From Bacteroidota bacterium (GTDB taxonomy: Bacteria > Bacteroidota > Bacteroidia > NS11-12g > UBA955), in NCBI GenBank assembly GCA_947496065.1, contig CANMBF010000003.1, positions 1 to 64,000 on the forward strand: a stretch of DNA of 64,000 nt. Direction: 5' to 3'. The position numbers and the translations under genes were made by a program. This document shows positions 23,523-34,266 of the stretch, piece by piece; position 1 is the stretch's first letter; each line of letters starts with the position of its first letter. The notes under the pieces are model-generated. The model made no database searches. It was not told the origin of the DNA and was given only the letters and a program-made list of their open reading frames with translations.

Positions 23523-23996
23523 CTAACCGGCGCTACAAATTGGGAGGTGCTGAACAGGGAAGTTGCAAGAGTTGGCAATGAAACATTTTTCGCGGGCCTT
23601 CTCGTGTAAATTGTTGGCCAATTCAATTTGACTAGCATCGGTAATGCTAACTTTGGGATGTAAAATAACGGCCTTAAAGTGGCCACCTCCACCTTCTTTC
23701 TCCACCATGATTCCTTCAGCTGCATCTGTATACGCTTTAACAACAATGCCTTTGTCCGCACAAAAATGCAAGAACCACAACATGTGACATGAACTCAGTG
23801 CATATAACAACATGTCTTCTGGATTGTGTTTGCTGCCATCACCTCTAAATGGGGTATCGGCAGAACATAAAAGATCCATTTTGTTTTCAATAGAAAGGGT
23901 GTGGTTCCTGTTGTATGAAGTATAGGTGCTAGTGCCTTCGCCTTGGTAACCTGTCCAAACGACTTTGGTGTGATAATGATGTTCTTTTTGTGCCAT
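23523..23996 (-). CDS. OsmC-family protein
   Basis: A 157-residue OsmC-like protein with VVWTGYQGEGTSTYTSY at the N-terminus, the first conserved Cys region NPEDMLLYALSSCHMLWFLHF and the second KCFIANSCNFPV. It is the typical longer OsmC subfamily and differs from the one at 2665-3105. Cytoplasmic hydroperoxide reductase-like; substrate unknown. A minus-strand TACATTTG at 24019-24026 is a possible -7 element, with a TTG 22 bp further upstream. Its 3' side borders the GNAT remnant. Confidence 0.87.
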   Translation of the reverse strand: MAQKEHHYHTKVVWTGYQGEGTSTYTSYNRNHTLSIENKMDLLCSADTPFRGDGSKHNPEDMLLYALSSCHMLWFLHFCADKGIVVKAYTDAAEGIMVEKEGGGGHFKAVILHPKVSITDASQIELANNLHEKAREKCFIANSCNFPVQHLPICSAG

Positions 23997-24146
23997 AATG
24001 CAATTGAAATACGTTGTTCAAATGTATTATTTTTTAGGTTTTATTTGTCAAATCCATGTCATATTTACCCACATTTTTTTTTAAACATTAAATTACGATG
24101 GCTTTTTAAAAAAGGTATAATATCTTCGGTGCCTATTTGATCCTAG

Positions 24147-27100
24147 ATGGCTAGAAACAAACTATTTGCATTCCTGTTTTTAATTTTTTCACACTATTCT
24201 TTTGGACAGGGAATAGCTGGAAAAGATTTTTGGGTCACCTTTATAGAACCCGATCTCTTATGCGAACCCGTTTTTGCAATACCACCTATTACCCTTTGGG
24301 GCGATGATACTTTAGAACTTTATATCACCTCGGCCTATGCAACAAAAGTAACAATAGAGGCCAAAGAAAATGTGCCCATTGGGTCTGGTATTAATTATAA
24401 TTATTCGAAAACTATTACACTTATGCCCAATAAGGTTACCTATGTAAGATTACCGCCCTACTTGGCTTGTCATGCCTTGTATTCCGACATCATCACAAAA
24501 AACGGGGTACATGTATTGGCAGATAGTGCGATAAAAGTGAATGCCGTAACACGCCATAAATTGTTGAAAGGTTCAACCTCGGTAATGCCTTCGGAGTCGA
24601 TACCTTTCAGTCCCGAATATTTTGTAACCACCAATAAAAGCGATGAAAATTGGTCTTGCTACTCTAATATTAAGCACAAAGATGCCAAGTCGCCAGAGTT
24701 TGGTATTGTTGGTATTGCCGATCAATCGGTTATTGAGATTGTGCCTGTGGGCGTAAGCACCACGCGCAAAAATGAGGCCAATAAACCCTTTGTAATCATT
24801 CTTAAAAAGGGGGAAACCTATGGTTATATGACCAATGATAGCGACTTAACAGGCACCGTTATCCGTTCGCGCGATGCCGTTTCAAAATTTGCTGTGTTTG
24901 CCGCCAATCGCATTACCCGAACATTGACACCTAGGGCCAATGGTACCATGTGTAAAAGCAATACAGACTATACCTTTGAGCAAATGTTCCCAACCATCAC
25001 ATGGGGTCAATCCTACACAGCCTTGCCTTTTAAGTACAATTCTGGTTACATGTTAAAAGTAGTGGCTGCCGAAAATTTCACCAAAGTGAATATTAATGGC
25101 AATTATTTCCAATCGTTGCAGCAAGGGGACTATTTTACTTACAGTACACTTATCGATACTAGCATTTATATAAGTGCCGACAAACCGATATCTGTCACCC
25201 AATTTACAAAAGGTGCTGGGTGCAATGGACATCCTTTTCCAAAACCAACCTTAGGTGGTGTCTCACAATTGCAAGTCATACCCGATGCGCAATGGAGTAC
25301 CGATGCCAATGTGAACAGTACCATGCGCGATTGGAAATGGACGAAACTTTCAGAAAATTTCCTCAATGTAATGGTGAATTTAGCGGATACCTCTGCACTA
25401 AAAATCAATGGAAAATCGGTGCCAGTTGCTGCTTGGAAAACCAACCCCACCATGAATGGAAAAGCCTATGCACAACTTGCAATCGATAGCACTAACTACC
25501 GATTGCAAAGTAACAAAGGTTTTATCGCTTACGTTTACGGTTATGGCCCATTCGAAGGGCATGCCTATGCAGCTTCTGCAAACTTTAAACCCATTCAAAA
25601 TAATTTTTATTGGAATGCGCAATGCAAAGGCGAGCTCATCACTTTTACCGCACTCGCATTAGATAGTTTTGCCAATTTTAAATGGAATTTTGGCGACAAG
25701 ACCCCGTTGCAAAATGGTAAAGTGACGCAGAAGAAATTTAAAGATACCGGTTGGGTGAACATTACCATGTATGGCCAACATCAGCGCACGGGATTTGTAG
25801 ATTCAGTCTCTAAAAAAATATTTATAGGTGGCTCAGTCCTTGGCCCTGTATTAATCAAAGATACCGCCATCTGCGGCTTGGTGCAATTCGCAGTGTTTGC
25901 CAAAGACTTTAATTACGACAATACCTATGAATGGAACGATGGGCACCCCAACTATTACAAAGGCATAAAAGGGGCTGGACAATATTGGTTAAAAATTACA
26001 GAACGCTCGGGCTGTATGTATGTCGATACGCTCAATGTGGTTGGTTATCCCTTGCCGTTTGCCAATTATACAGTCAGCGATTCTATCCTTTGCTTCAACC
26101 AAAACAAGTCAATACAGTTTACTAATTTATCAACTTCTATCGATTCTGTTGTAACTTATAAATGGAATTTTGGAGATGTTAAATTAATCGATACAAGTAG
26201 GGTAATAAATCATCTTTACAATCAAACAGGTACTTACAATACCCACTTAACAGTGCGCACTTACCGTGGTTGCGAACATGATACCACCTTGCGCATGCGA
26301 ATCTTGAAAGCGCCTAAAGCCGATTTTACAGTAAGCGATACTGTTGCTTGTTTAAATGCGAATCAATTCGATTTAGTAAATACCTCCACCACCGATACTG
26401 GTAAAATTATTTCAACAAAATGGTTGTTTTCAGATAATTTATCTGTTCAAAATAAGGATACCGTTTATAAAAAATTTGCGACTGCAGGTAAGCATTTTAT
26501 TTCATTAAAGGTTACCAATATTTTAGGATGTGCTGATAGCTTAATAAGAAAAGTAGAAGTGAAGAAGACGCCTTTGGTTGATTTTACTACAACGGCATTT
26601 TCAAATTGCTTCTTGACGCAAAATTTTGGATTCAAATATTGGCCGAATGCCAGCAACGATTCGATCGTTAAAAAAACATGGTACTATGGTACCGATAGTG
26701 CAAAACAAACCAACCAATTGTTGGGAATTAAATTTCCAGCCATAGGGGCCTATCCAATTCAATTAAAACTCGAGAGCAAAGCAGGCTGTGTCGCATCACT
26801 AAAGAAAACAGTAGTTGTCAATCCAAACCCAAAGGCACTAATTGCAGTCGATGATAGCATACAATGTCAATCCACCAATGTTTTTAATTTTACTTCCAAT
26901 TCAACGATAAGTGCAGGAAAAATTAATTTGTACGATTGGAATTTTGGGGATGGCGCGCGCACCAATTTGCAGCAACCTTTTCCTAAAACCTACATAGCCC
27001 CTCAAAGTTATACAGTGGTTTTAAAAACCGTGTCTGATTCAGGTTGTACCGACAGCGCCCAACTAAAAATACAAGTGTTGGCCAATCCTAAACTAAACAC

Positions 27101-27857
27101 ACCCATAGCAAAAGCAGCGTGTTTAAACGACAGTGTTCTTTTTTCTGTGAGTCTTGCCTTAGGCAGTGGCAGCATTGCCAATTATACCTGGTGTTTTGGG
27201 GATGGTAACACTGGTCAAAATCAAAACGCCAAACACTTGTATGCCTTGGCTGGCAGCTACAAAGCAAAAGTGTTGGCCAGTAATTCCCTTAGTTGCACAG
27301 ATAGCGCTTTTATCAATTTTAAAATTGTAGAAAATCCTAAAGCTGATTATGTGTTTGTGCACTATAAGCGCGACCCATCAGGCATACGCTTTTTGTTTTT
27401 AGACCGCTCAACCAAAGCTACTAATTGGCAATGGCAATTTGGTAATACGGGCAGTTCTATTTTACAAGATCCCGATTACTATTTTTCAGATACAGGCGTT
27501 GTCAAAATTAAATTGATTGTATCGAATCAAAATATTTGTTACGATACCATTGAAAGATTGCTGCCAATATTAGAGCAAATCGATTTCTTTTTTCCAAATG
27601 CTTTTACGCCCAACAATAACGGCACAAACGAAGGTTTTGGTTTGTCGTCAACCCAATATAATTTAGTAAAGGATTACCGCTTGCAAATGTTTAATCGCTG
27701 GGGCGAAAAGTTGTTTGAATCGAATGATAAAACAGTAGAATGGCTCGTAGCCGACGATAAAAATATTTTACAAAGTGTGTATATTTATAAAGCCGCCATT
27801 CGCGATATTTACAATGTCTACCACGATATAAAAGGCGTTGTTGAAGTTATTCGTTAG
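24147..27857 (+). CDS. giant secreted protein, IgGFc-binding-like N-terminus, PKD repeats, T9SS type B domain (paralogue 1)
   Basis: A 1236-residue protein: signal peptide (MARNKLFAFLFLIFSHYSFGQ), an IgGFc-binding-protein-like N-terminal region of about 470 residues opening GIAGKDFWVTFIE, then PKD-type domains (FKWNFGDKT, YKWNFGD, YDWNFGDGA, WQFGNTG) and a type B sorting domain (FFPNAFTPNNNGTNEGFG, LQMFNRWGEKLFES, YIYKAAIRDIYN). Surface-exposed through T9SS. The next gene has the same architecture in the same order, so they arose by tandem duplication. Role unknown; adhesion is plausible. Confidence 0.87.
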   Translation: MARNKLFAFLFLIFSHYSFGQGIAGKDFWVTFIEPDLLCEPVFAIPPITLWGDDTLELYITSAYATKVTIEAKENVPIGSGINYNYSKTITLMPNKVTYVRLPPYLACHALYSDIITKNGVHVLADSAIKVNAVTRHKLLKGSTSVMPSESIPFSPEYFVTTNKSDENWSCYSNIKHKDAKSPEFGIVGIADQSVIEIVPVGVSTTRKNEANKPFVIILKKGETYGYMTNDSDLTGTVIRSRDAVSKFAVFAANRITRTLTPRANGTMCKSNTDYTFEQMFPTITWGQSYTALPFKYNSGYMLKVVAAENFTKVNINGNYFQSLQQGDYFTYSTLIDTSIYISADKPISVTQFTKGAGCNGHPFPKPTLGGVSQLQVIPDAQWSTDANVNSTMRDWKWTKLSENFLNVMVNLADTSALKINGKSVPVAAWKTNPTMNGKAYAQLAIDSTNYRLQSNKGFIAYVYGYGPFEGHAYAASANFKPIQNNFYWNAQCKGELITFTALALDSFANFKWNFGDKTPLQNGKVTQKKFKDTGWVNITMYGQHQRTGFVDSVSKKIFIGGSVLGPVLIKDTAICGLVQFAVFAKDFNYDNTYEWNDGHPNYYKGIKGAGQYWLKITERSGCMYVDTLNVVGYPLPFANYTVSDSILCFNQNKSIQFTNLSTSIDSVVTYKWNFGDVKLIDTSRVINHLYNQTGTYNTHLTVRTYRGCEHDTTLRMRILKAPKADFTVSDTVACLNANQFDLVNTSTTDTGKIISTKWLFSDNLSVQNKDTVYKKFATAGKHFISLKVTNILGCADSLIRKVEVKKTPLVDFTTTAFSNCFLTQNFGFKYWPNASNDSIVKKTWYYGTDSAKQTNQLLGIKFPAIGAYPIQLKLESKAGCVASLKKTVVVNPNPKALIAVDDSIQCQSTNVFNFTSNSTISAGKINLYDWNFGDGARTNLQQPFPKTYIAPQSYTVVLKTVSDSGCTDSAQLKIQVLANPKLNTPIAKAACLNDSVLFSVSLALGSGSIANYTWCFGDGNTGQNQNAKHLYALAGSYKAKVLASNSLSCTDSAFINFKIVENPKADYVFVHYKRDPSGIRFLFLDRSTKATNWQWQFGNTGSSILQDPDYYFSDTGVVKIKLIVSNQNICYDTIERLLPILEQIDFFFPNAFTPNNNGTNEGFGLSSTQYNLVKDYRLQMFNRWGEKLFESNDKTVEWLVADDKNILQSVYIYKAAIRDIYNVYHDIKGVVEVIR

Positions 27858-27946
27858 TGAATTAATTCAGTTAGGCTATTGCCTTGAAAACACTTTTTCT
27901 ATTCATTCGTTAAATTGTTTTATATTCGTTAGTGCCTAAGCAATCA

Positions 27947-30900
27947 ATGGGGAAAAAATTACTCATACTCTTAACCTTTTCGTTTGTATGTAATGTATCA
28001 ATTGCACAGTCAACTGCAGGGAGAGATTTTTGGGTTGCTTTTTTAGATGCGCAACTCTATTGCTTCTCGCGCGACACTCTGCCACGCACACCGCCTCCGC
28101 CTTTTGTACCTGGTCCTTGGGATGAAGATACACTCGAACTTTACATTACGTCTCAATACCCTGCAAAAGTAAAAGTAACGGCCAACAACAAAGACAATGT
28201 CAATTTCAGTACTTCTATCACCTTAGTGCCGAATGTAACAAGCTATGTAAAAATTCCACCGCACATGTCATGTCGAAATTTCTTGTCCGATCAAGTCACC
28301 AATTTTGGCGTTCATATAACCTCTGATTCTCTTATCAATGTGCAGGCGGTGAACCGATTTTGGTCGACCAAAGGCGCCACCGTGGTGCTGCCCACCGAGG
28401 CCATACCAGATGCACCTGAATATTTTATTACTACCAATGCCAGCCCAAATCAATGGACTTGTAATTTTGTCGATTTTAAAGGCGGTAAAATCAACAAGTC
28501 GCCAGAGTTTGTGGTCGTTGGTATTGCCGATACCTCTTATGTTGAAATTCAACCATCGGGTATTTCTTCATGGTACGATAATAAACGCACTGTGCCCTTT
28601 AGTGTCATCTTGCTGAAAGGCCAAACGTTTCATTACATGACCACCGATGATGACTTAACCGGTTCTGTTGTTCGCTCGCGAACCTTGCGCTCGAAGTTTG
28701 CTGTCTTTGCTGGCAATAGGCAAACCTATAGTGATATCAAAGACAGTGTGAACTTGCCTTGTTCAAGTGGTTTCCCTTACTCGGTTTATGGCAAAAACAA
28801 ATTGGATGACTTAGCCTTTGTCGATCATACCTACGAAGAAATGTTTCCGACCGTTACACTTGGCACCTCTTATTTGGCCGCGCCTTTGTATGATAATTTT
28901 GGCGGCTATTATTTAAAAATAGTAGCAGTAGAAGAAGATACAAAAATTTCTATCAACGGTAAGCTATACAAGACACTCAACCAATCTCAGTTTTTTACTT
29001 ATAACATGGGCTTTGATTCCATGACCGTGGTAACAGCAAATAAGAAAATTTCTGTCACGCAATTTGCAAAAGGACCTGTTTGTAACAAACATTCATCACC
29101 TAAAGTTACCATGGGCGATTTGTCGCAAACACAATTAGTGCCCGATCAACAAATGGGTTTTGAAACCAACACAAACAACGTCACCCGTGTACCAAATAAT
29201 GCTTGGGTAAATTCTAGTCCTAATTTTGCACCCGAAAATTATCTTAAACTTGTCACCCAAATAAAGGATACAGGTTTTATAAAAGTAAATGGAAAACCAG
29301 TGCCACAATACGTTTGGAGACGGTCATTGGTATTTAAAAATTATGCCTATGCCAATTTGCCACCAATAGGGGGTTTAAACTATCATATTAAAAGTGCTAA
29401 GGGATTTATTGCTTACGTCTATGGCTATGGAAATTTCGAAGGTTATGGTTATGTAGGAGGCGCAAACTTTAAAAAACGGTATAATAATTTCGTCGTTAAT
29501 TCACTTTGTAAAAAAGACACCTTGGCCTTTACAAGAGTGCCTGCCGATAGCTTCACCAATTTTTCTTGGGACTTTGGTGATGGATCATCTGTAAAAACAG
29601 GAACGAATGTAAAAAAGATTTATAAAGACAGTGGCTGGTATTTGGTTAAAATGTATAGCCAACACATTAAAACAGGTGCGCTCGATTCTGTGATCAAGCG
29701 CATGTATGTTGGTTCGGCCGACGAAACGCCAGTGCTCATTAAAGACACTGTAGTATGTGGTTTACTCGATTTTACTTTGTTCTCCAAAAAATTCAGTTTT
29801 CAAAAGCAATATGTATGGCAAGATCAATCGACACTCTATTACCGCAATTTTAAAAAGCCAGGTTTGTTTTGGGAGAAAATAACAGAACGCAATGGTTGTT
29901 CCTTTATTGATACCCTCATTATAAAAAATTATCCATTCCCAGTCGCAAAGTTTTCTGCTACCGATTCTGTTTTCTGTTCAAATGGTACCAAAGAAATAGT
30001 CTTTACCAATCAATCTTCTTCAAAGGATACCATTAAAAATATCAATTGGGATTTTGGCGATAAAAACATAGATGATACCAGTAAATATGTTAAACATTTG
30101 TACAAGAAAGCCAATCTGTATTTGGTTGTCTTAAGGGTAACTACCATTCATGGTTGCGATGATGTGGCTGCTCAATTGGTTGATATTCTGCCTGCGCCTT
30201 TGGCACAATTCACGCTTACCTATGTCGATACGTGTTACCGAACCAATCATTTAATGTTTAACAACACCACCGTGATTGATTCTGCGTATTATCTTAAATA
30301 CAAATGGGATTTTGGGCAAGGTCCAATCATCAGTGGGCGCACACCACGCTCACCTAGGGTGTATGTGAATCCGGGCAATTATACCGTTAAACTGATGTAT
30401 GAATACAACAATGGTTGTGCCGATACACTCTTAAAATCATTCACCATTTACAACCATCCTACAGCCTTATTTACTCCTGTTGCCAAAGGTAATTGTCTGC
30501 AAGATTCTGTGAAGTTTACCAACCAATCTACGGGTCCGAATACACCACTCACTTGGCGCTGGTCCTTTGGCGATGCAAGTTTCGATACCCTACAAAAGCA
30601 ACCAACCCATCAATTTAAAAAGAAGGGTGATTATGAGGTGCAGCTCGTAGCAGTGTCGCCTCAAGGTTGCACCGATACAAGTATTCAAACGTATAAAATC
30701 AATGGGGCTCCAACGGCTCTGTTTACAATTAATGATTCGGCACAATGCGCAGGGAGCAATAATTTTAAAGTAAAGAGCATTTCTGTCAGCGATACCGGTG
30801 TATTAAAAAATATGCAATGGCATTTTAGCGATGGGGTAAAAGTGTTGAACAGCGATTCTACCAATAAAACTTTCGCCAATGTTGGTACTTATACCATCAC

Positions 30901-32254
30901 ACTAAAAGTGGCCAATGCCCTTGGTTGTATAGATAGTTTGAATAGAACAGTGCTTGTAAAAAAATTGCCGTTGGTACAATTCAATGCCTTGCCTTCTGCT
31001 AGTTGTTTTAATGCGCAAGATTTTAAATTTACCTACGTGCCAAACAAGGGGAATGATAGCATTGTAAAACGCAGTTGGTATTGTAATAAGGATAGTTTAT
31101 TCAATGTGAATCAAATCCAAAATTATCAATTTGCCACTGCGGGTGCTTATCCCATTCAATTGAAATTAACTTCCATTGATGGATGTGAAAATACAATAAC
31201 AAAAAAGGTATTCGTTCATCTTGAACCCCAAGCCATTCTTAGTTTAAATGACAGCATCCAATGTTTCACGGGCCATGCCTTTAACATTCTTAATTTATCG
31301 AGCATTGCTGGTGGTCAGCTAAAAACGCATACTTGGAATTATGGCGATGCTACGACTTCGAACTTGCAACAACCAGCTGCTAAAAAATACACTGCTGCTG
31401 GCAATTATTTAATTCAATACAAAGTGGTTTCCGATTCTGGCTGCATGGATACTGCTTCGCACTATGTGCGTTTGTCTACTAGTCCAAAGGTGAGTCCACC
31501 AAGCATTACAGGTGCTTGTATGGGCGATACCGTAACTTGTAAAGCGAATGCATCAATAGCCACAGGTACAATAGCGGGCTACCGTTGGCAATTTGGCGAT
31601 GGGCAAACTGGTATCAATGCCACCACACAACACATCTACCAAGCTGCTGGTAATTATAAAGTACTGGTGAGTGCCTACACAGCGGCCAATTGCAGCGACA
31701 GTGCTTTTGTTTTCTTCAAAGTCATACAAAAGCCAAAAGCAGATTTTGTGTTTGTGCATTTCAATAAGGACAATGCAGGCATTCGCTTTTTGTTCCTCGA
31801 CCGTTCTGAAAATGCCACCAATTGGAATTGGAAATTTGGTAATCTAGGGACTTCAATCTTACAAGATCCTGAATATATTTTTAACGATACTGGAAAAGTA
31901 AAAGTGCGACTCATTGCTTCCAATCAAAACAGTTGTTTTGATACCACTGAGCAAGTCTTTCCTGTACTCGATAAAATCAATATTTTCTTTCCAAATGCCT
32001 TTACACCGAATGGCAATGGCATTAACGATGGCTTTGGATTGAATGCCAATCAATTTGATTTTGTAAAAGGCTACCGCTTGCAAGTGTTCAACCGTTGGGG
32101 CGAAAAATTATTTGATTCTGAAAACAAAGAAGAACGTTGGCTATCGCCCGATGATCCGAATATTTTACTAGGGGTTTACATTTGGGTGGCCAAAATCAAA
32201 GATATCTACAATGTGGTGCACGATATGAGCGGCAGGGTAGAGGTAATCCGTTAA
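27947..32254 (+). CDS. giant secreted protein, IgGFc-binding-like N-terminus, PKD repeats, T9SS type B domain (paralogue 2)
   Basis: A 1435-residue paralogue of the preceding protein, starting MGKKLLILLTFSFVCNVSIAQ at the ATG 27947 (an upstream GTG at 27932 is less likely). It opens TAGRDFWVAFLDAQ, shares the GKPV, GFIAYVYGYG and MYSQH landmarks with paralogue 1, carries more PKD-like repeats (about 200 residues extra) and ends with the same type B domain (FFPNAFTPNGNGINDGFG, LQVFNRWGEKLFDS). It is 89 bp downstream of paralogue 1 and probably co-transcribed. A bidirectional terminator follows. Confidence 0.87.
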   Translation: MGKKLLILLTFSFVCNVSIAQSTAGRDFWVAFLDAQLYCFSRDTLPRTPPPPFVPGPWDEDTLELYITSQYPAKVKVTANNKDNVNFSTSITLVPNVTSYVKIPPHMSCRNFLSDQVTNFGVHITSDSLINVQAVNRFWSTKGATVVLPTEAIPDAPEYFITTNASPNQWTCNFVDFKGGKINKSPEFVVVGIADTSYVEIQPSGISSWYDNKRTVPFSVILLKGQTFHYMTTDDDLTGSVVRSRTLRSKFAVFAGNRQTYSDIKDSVNLPCSSGFPYSVYGKNKLDDLAFVDHTYEEMFPTVTLGTSYLAAPLYDNFGGYYLKIVAVEEDTKISINGKLYKTLNQSQFFTYNMGFDSMTVVTANKKISVTQFAKGPVCNKHSSPKVTMGDLSQTQLVPDQQMGFETNTNNVTRVPNNAWVNSSPNFAPENYLKLVTQIKDTGFIKVNGKPVPQYVWRRSLVFKNYAYANLPPIGGLNYHIKSAKGFIAYVYGYGNFEGYGYVGGANFKKRYNNFVVNSLCKKDTLAFTRVPADSFTNFSWDFGDGSSVKTGTNVKKIYKDSGWYLVKMYSQHIKTGALDSVIKRMYVGSADETPVLIKDTVVCGLLDFTLFSKKFSFQKQYVWQDQSTLYYRNFKKPGLFWEKITERNGCSFIDTLIIKNYPFPVAKFSATDSVFCSNGTKEIVFTNQSSSKDTIKNINWDFGDKNIDDTSKYVKHLYKKANLYLVVLRVTTIHGCDDVAAQLVDILPAPLAQFTLTYVDTCYRTNHLMFNNTTVIDSAYYLKYKWDFGQGPIISGRTPRSPRVYVNPGNYTVKLMYEYNNGCADTLLKSFTIYNHPTALFTPVAKGNCLQDSVKFTNQSTGPNTPLTWRWSFGDASFDTLQKQPTHQFKKKGDYEVQLVAVSPQGCTDTSIQTYKINGAPTALFTINDSAQCAGSNNFKVKSISVSDTGVLKNMQWHFSDGVKVLNSDSTNKTFANVGTYTITLKVANALGCIDSLNRTVLVKKLPLVQFNALPSASCFNAQDFKFTYVPNKGNDSIVKRSWYCNKDSLFNVNQIQNYQFATAGAYPIQLKLTSIDGCENTITKKVFVHLEPQAILSLNDSIQCFTGHAFNILNLSSIAGGQLKTHTWNYGDATTSNLQQPAAKKYTAAGNYLIQYKVVSDSGCMDTASHYVRLSTSPKVSPPSITGACMGDTVTCKANASIATGTIAGYRWQFGDGQTGINATTQHIYQAAGNYKVLVSAYTAANCSDSAFVFFKVIQKPKADFVFVHFNKDNAGIRFLFLDRSENATNWNWKFGNLGTSILQDPEYIFNDTGKVKVRLIASNQNSCFDTTEQVFPVLDKINIFFPNAFTPNGNGINDGFGLNANQFDFVKGYRLQVFNRWGEKLFDSENKEERWLSPDDPNILLGVYIWVAKIKDIYNVVHDMSGRVEVIR

Positions 32255-32303
32255 ACGCTTTTGGATTCAAAACAACAAATTTAATTTAGAAATGGCAATG
32301 CAT

Positions 32304-32339
32304 AAAAAAAGCTGACCCTTTTTGTGGATCAGCTTTTTT
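32304..32339. terminator. bidirectional intrinsic terminator
   Basis: A-run, then GCTGACC (32311-32317) pairing with GGATCAGC (32326-32333) and a T-run. It sits between convergent genes ending at 32254 and 32371. Confidence 0.85.
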
Positions 32340-32370
32340 GTAAGAATACTATTAAATTAATTAAATACGA

Positions 32371-34266
32371 TTAATGGTTGATGCTTAATTTTTGAGACAC
32401 AGTGCCAGCAGCGCTAGTGATACTTACTTGGTAAATACCAGCTGAAAGTTCTGAGGTAGGGATGTTTGCATTCACCATACCGCTTGCATTTTCGCTAATG
32501 ATTTGTTCGAATACCACTTGACCCATGGTGTTTAATAATTGAATGGTAATTGGGGTGCTCATGTCCATATTGTTTACTGATAAGTTAACATTGGCATTGG
32601 CAGGATTAGGATAAACGCTGACATTAGCTGAAACAGTTTCAGTAAATTTAACCAATTTGATACTAGAGTATGAAACCTCACCGTTAAGGGCTACAATTTT
32701 TAATTTGTATTGGTTAACAGTGCCTGGGTTAATGTCGGTGTATGAATACAAGTTCATGTCGTTGCCATTGCCTTTGCTATATACAGTAACGATGCTAGTC
32801 CAATGAACAAAATCTGTAGAATGCATGATTTCGAAGTGGCTGTTGTTTTCTTCAGATGCGGTAGCCCATCTTACGTCAACAGTTTTATTGGTTTTGTTAG
32901 CCACTGCATCGAAGTTGATTAAAGTTACAGGTAAAGCTACGAAGAAACCAGTACCAGTTGTGTTAGAGCCGATCGTCCAATCAGAAGTTGGATTAACAGA
33001 TGAAGAAGTGGTTGTAGTTGTAATATTTGAATTAGCATTGGTACCTGCAGCAATACCAAACCATTTCGAAGAACCCACATTGTATTGCGCAAGTATTAAT
33101 TTAGTCGCATCGCTTCCACTGCTTAACACGGTCTTACCTGTTTTGGTATCACTATTATCGAATCTTAGAGCAACTTTTCCGGTTAATGTTGAAGCAGAAG
33201 ACTCAACCGTCCAATACTCATAACCACTTGCACCACCTTTTAGAGTTGAACCATCTAAGGTTTTTTGAGAAGCCTCAGCGCCAGTGTAGGTTACCTCTAC
33301 CCATTGACCAAAACTATCAGTACCAGTAACGCTAGTTGGTGCGAAAATATAGGGAGAGTATACTGAACCATCGCCAATTGGAAAATTGAAGGTATTAGTT
33401 CTTCCATTTCTAGTATACAATCTCACTTTAGCGTTTACATGGGCGTCGTTTGTTGCGAACCCAGGGCTGTTGTTATTGATATCGTGATCAGTTTGATTGT
33501 CAAATGATAAGAACCCACCATTACTAGCTACAATATCGTGTGAAGTTGAAAATTTTAAGTGTTGAATTACTACTTCAACGTTATTTAGTGTAAGTGTTCC
33601 ACCATCAATGTCTAAAGTTCCATTCCATGCATTAAGTTTTTGTAATGAAGTACCAGTAATTGTTGCATTCCCTCTTACATCAATGTTCTCACTTAATAAA
33701 TCAACATATTTACCATTAAGGTTTAAATTAGCCCCAGAATTTAATCTCAAAGTTCCAGTTATTAATGTACTATTTGTAACAGTTTGACTACTTGCTATGG
33801 TTAAATTATCATATTCTACCCAACCTGCGGTTAAACTTATTAAAGAATTTGTAAAGGTAGATGTTGATATATCCAAATAGCTATTTGCATTTGTAGAAGT
33901 GATTGAACCACTATTTGTTAAAGTTGGTGCAGTAGTTGTCAGTGTATGGCCGTTCAAATTTAAAATACTACTAGAACCATTTACTGTTAAAGTACCTGTC
34001 ACTGTTAAATCGCCGGTTAATGCTAGCGTGTTTGAATTGATGGTTAAATTTAAGTAGCTTCCGGAGATGTTTGTAGAAGGATAATTAGAAAGACCTGTTG
34101 GAATAACAACTTCATCGCCTGTTACTGGTTTTTTGCTTGAGCTCCAATTAGCATCATTGGTCCAATTTCCATCTGATGATCCGTCCCATGTTCTTTTTGA
34201 TGAATAGCCATTTGTAAAAATTAGACTTACTAAGGCAATCGTGAGAATCTGTAATTTGTTTTTCAT
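32371..34266 (-). CDS. secreted adhesin-like protein with T9SS type A domain
   Basis: A 631-residue protein starting MKNKLQILTIALVS at 34266; an upstream start at 34347 would add a non-signal-like leader. Signal peptide, then a Thr/Asn/Ser-rich beta-helix-like region with repeated NLNGHT, NLNLNGKYVDL and TLTVNGSS motifs (about 50-300), a globular part, and a type A sorting domain (VSVYPNPANANVNLSV, LNTMGQVVFEQ, LSAGIYQVSITS, ending KLSINH). No catalytic motif is recognised. It is likely a surface adhesin or matrix protein. Upstream, 34267-34740 is AT-rich with nothing recognised. Confidence 0.85.
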   Translation of the reverse strand: MKNKLQILTIALVSLIFTNGYSSKRTWDGSSDGNWTNDANWSSSKKPVTGDEVVIPTGLSNYPSTNISGSYLNLTINSNTLALTGDLTVTGTLTVNGSSSILNLNGHTLTTTAPTLTNSGSITSTNANSYLDISTSTFTNSLISLTAGWVEYDNLTIASSQTVTNSTLITGTLRLNSGANLNLNGKYVDLLSENIDVRGNATITGTSLQKLNAWNGTLDIDGGTLTLNNVEVVIQHLKFSTSHDIVASNGGFLSFDNQTDHDINNNSPGFATNDAHVNAKVRLYTRNGRTNTFNFPIGDGSVYSPYIFAPTSVTGTDSFGQWVEVTYTGAEASQKTLDGSTLKGGASGYEYWTVESSASTLTGKVALRFDNSDTKTGKTVLSSGSDATKLILAQYNVGSSKWFGIAAGTNANSNITTTTTSSSVNPTSDWTIGSNTTGTGFFVALPVTLINFDAVANKTNKTVDVRWATASEENNSHFEIMHSTDFVHWTSIVTVYSKGNGNDMNLYSYTDINPGTVNQYKLKIVALNGEVSYSSIKLVKFTETVSANVSVYPNPANANVNLSVNNMDMSTPITIQLLNTMGQVVFEQIISENASGMVNANIPTSELSAGIYQVSITSAAGTVSQKLSINH

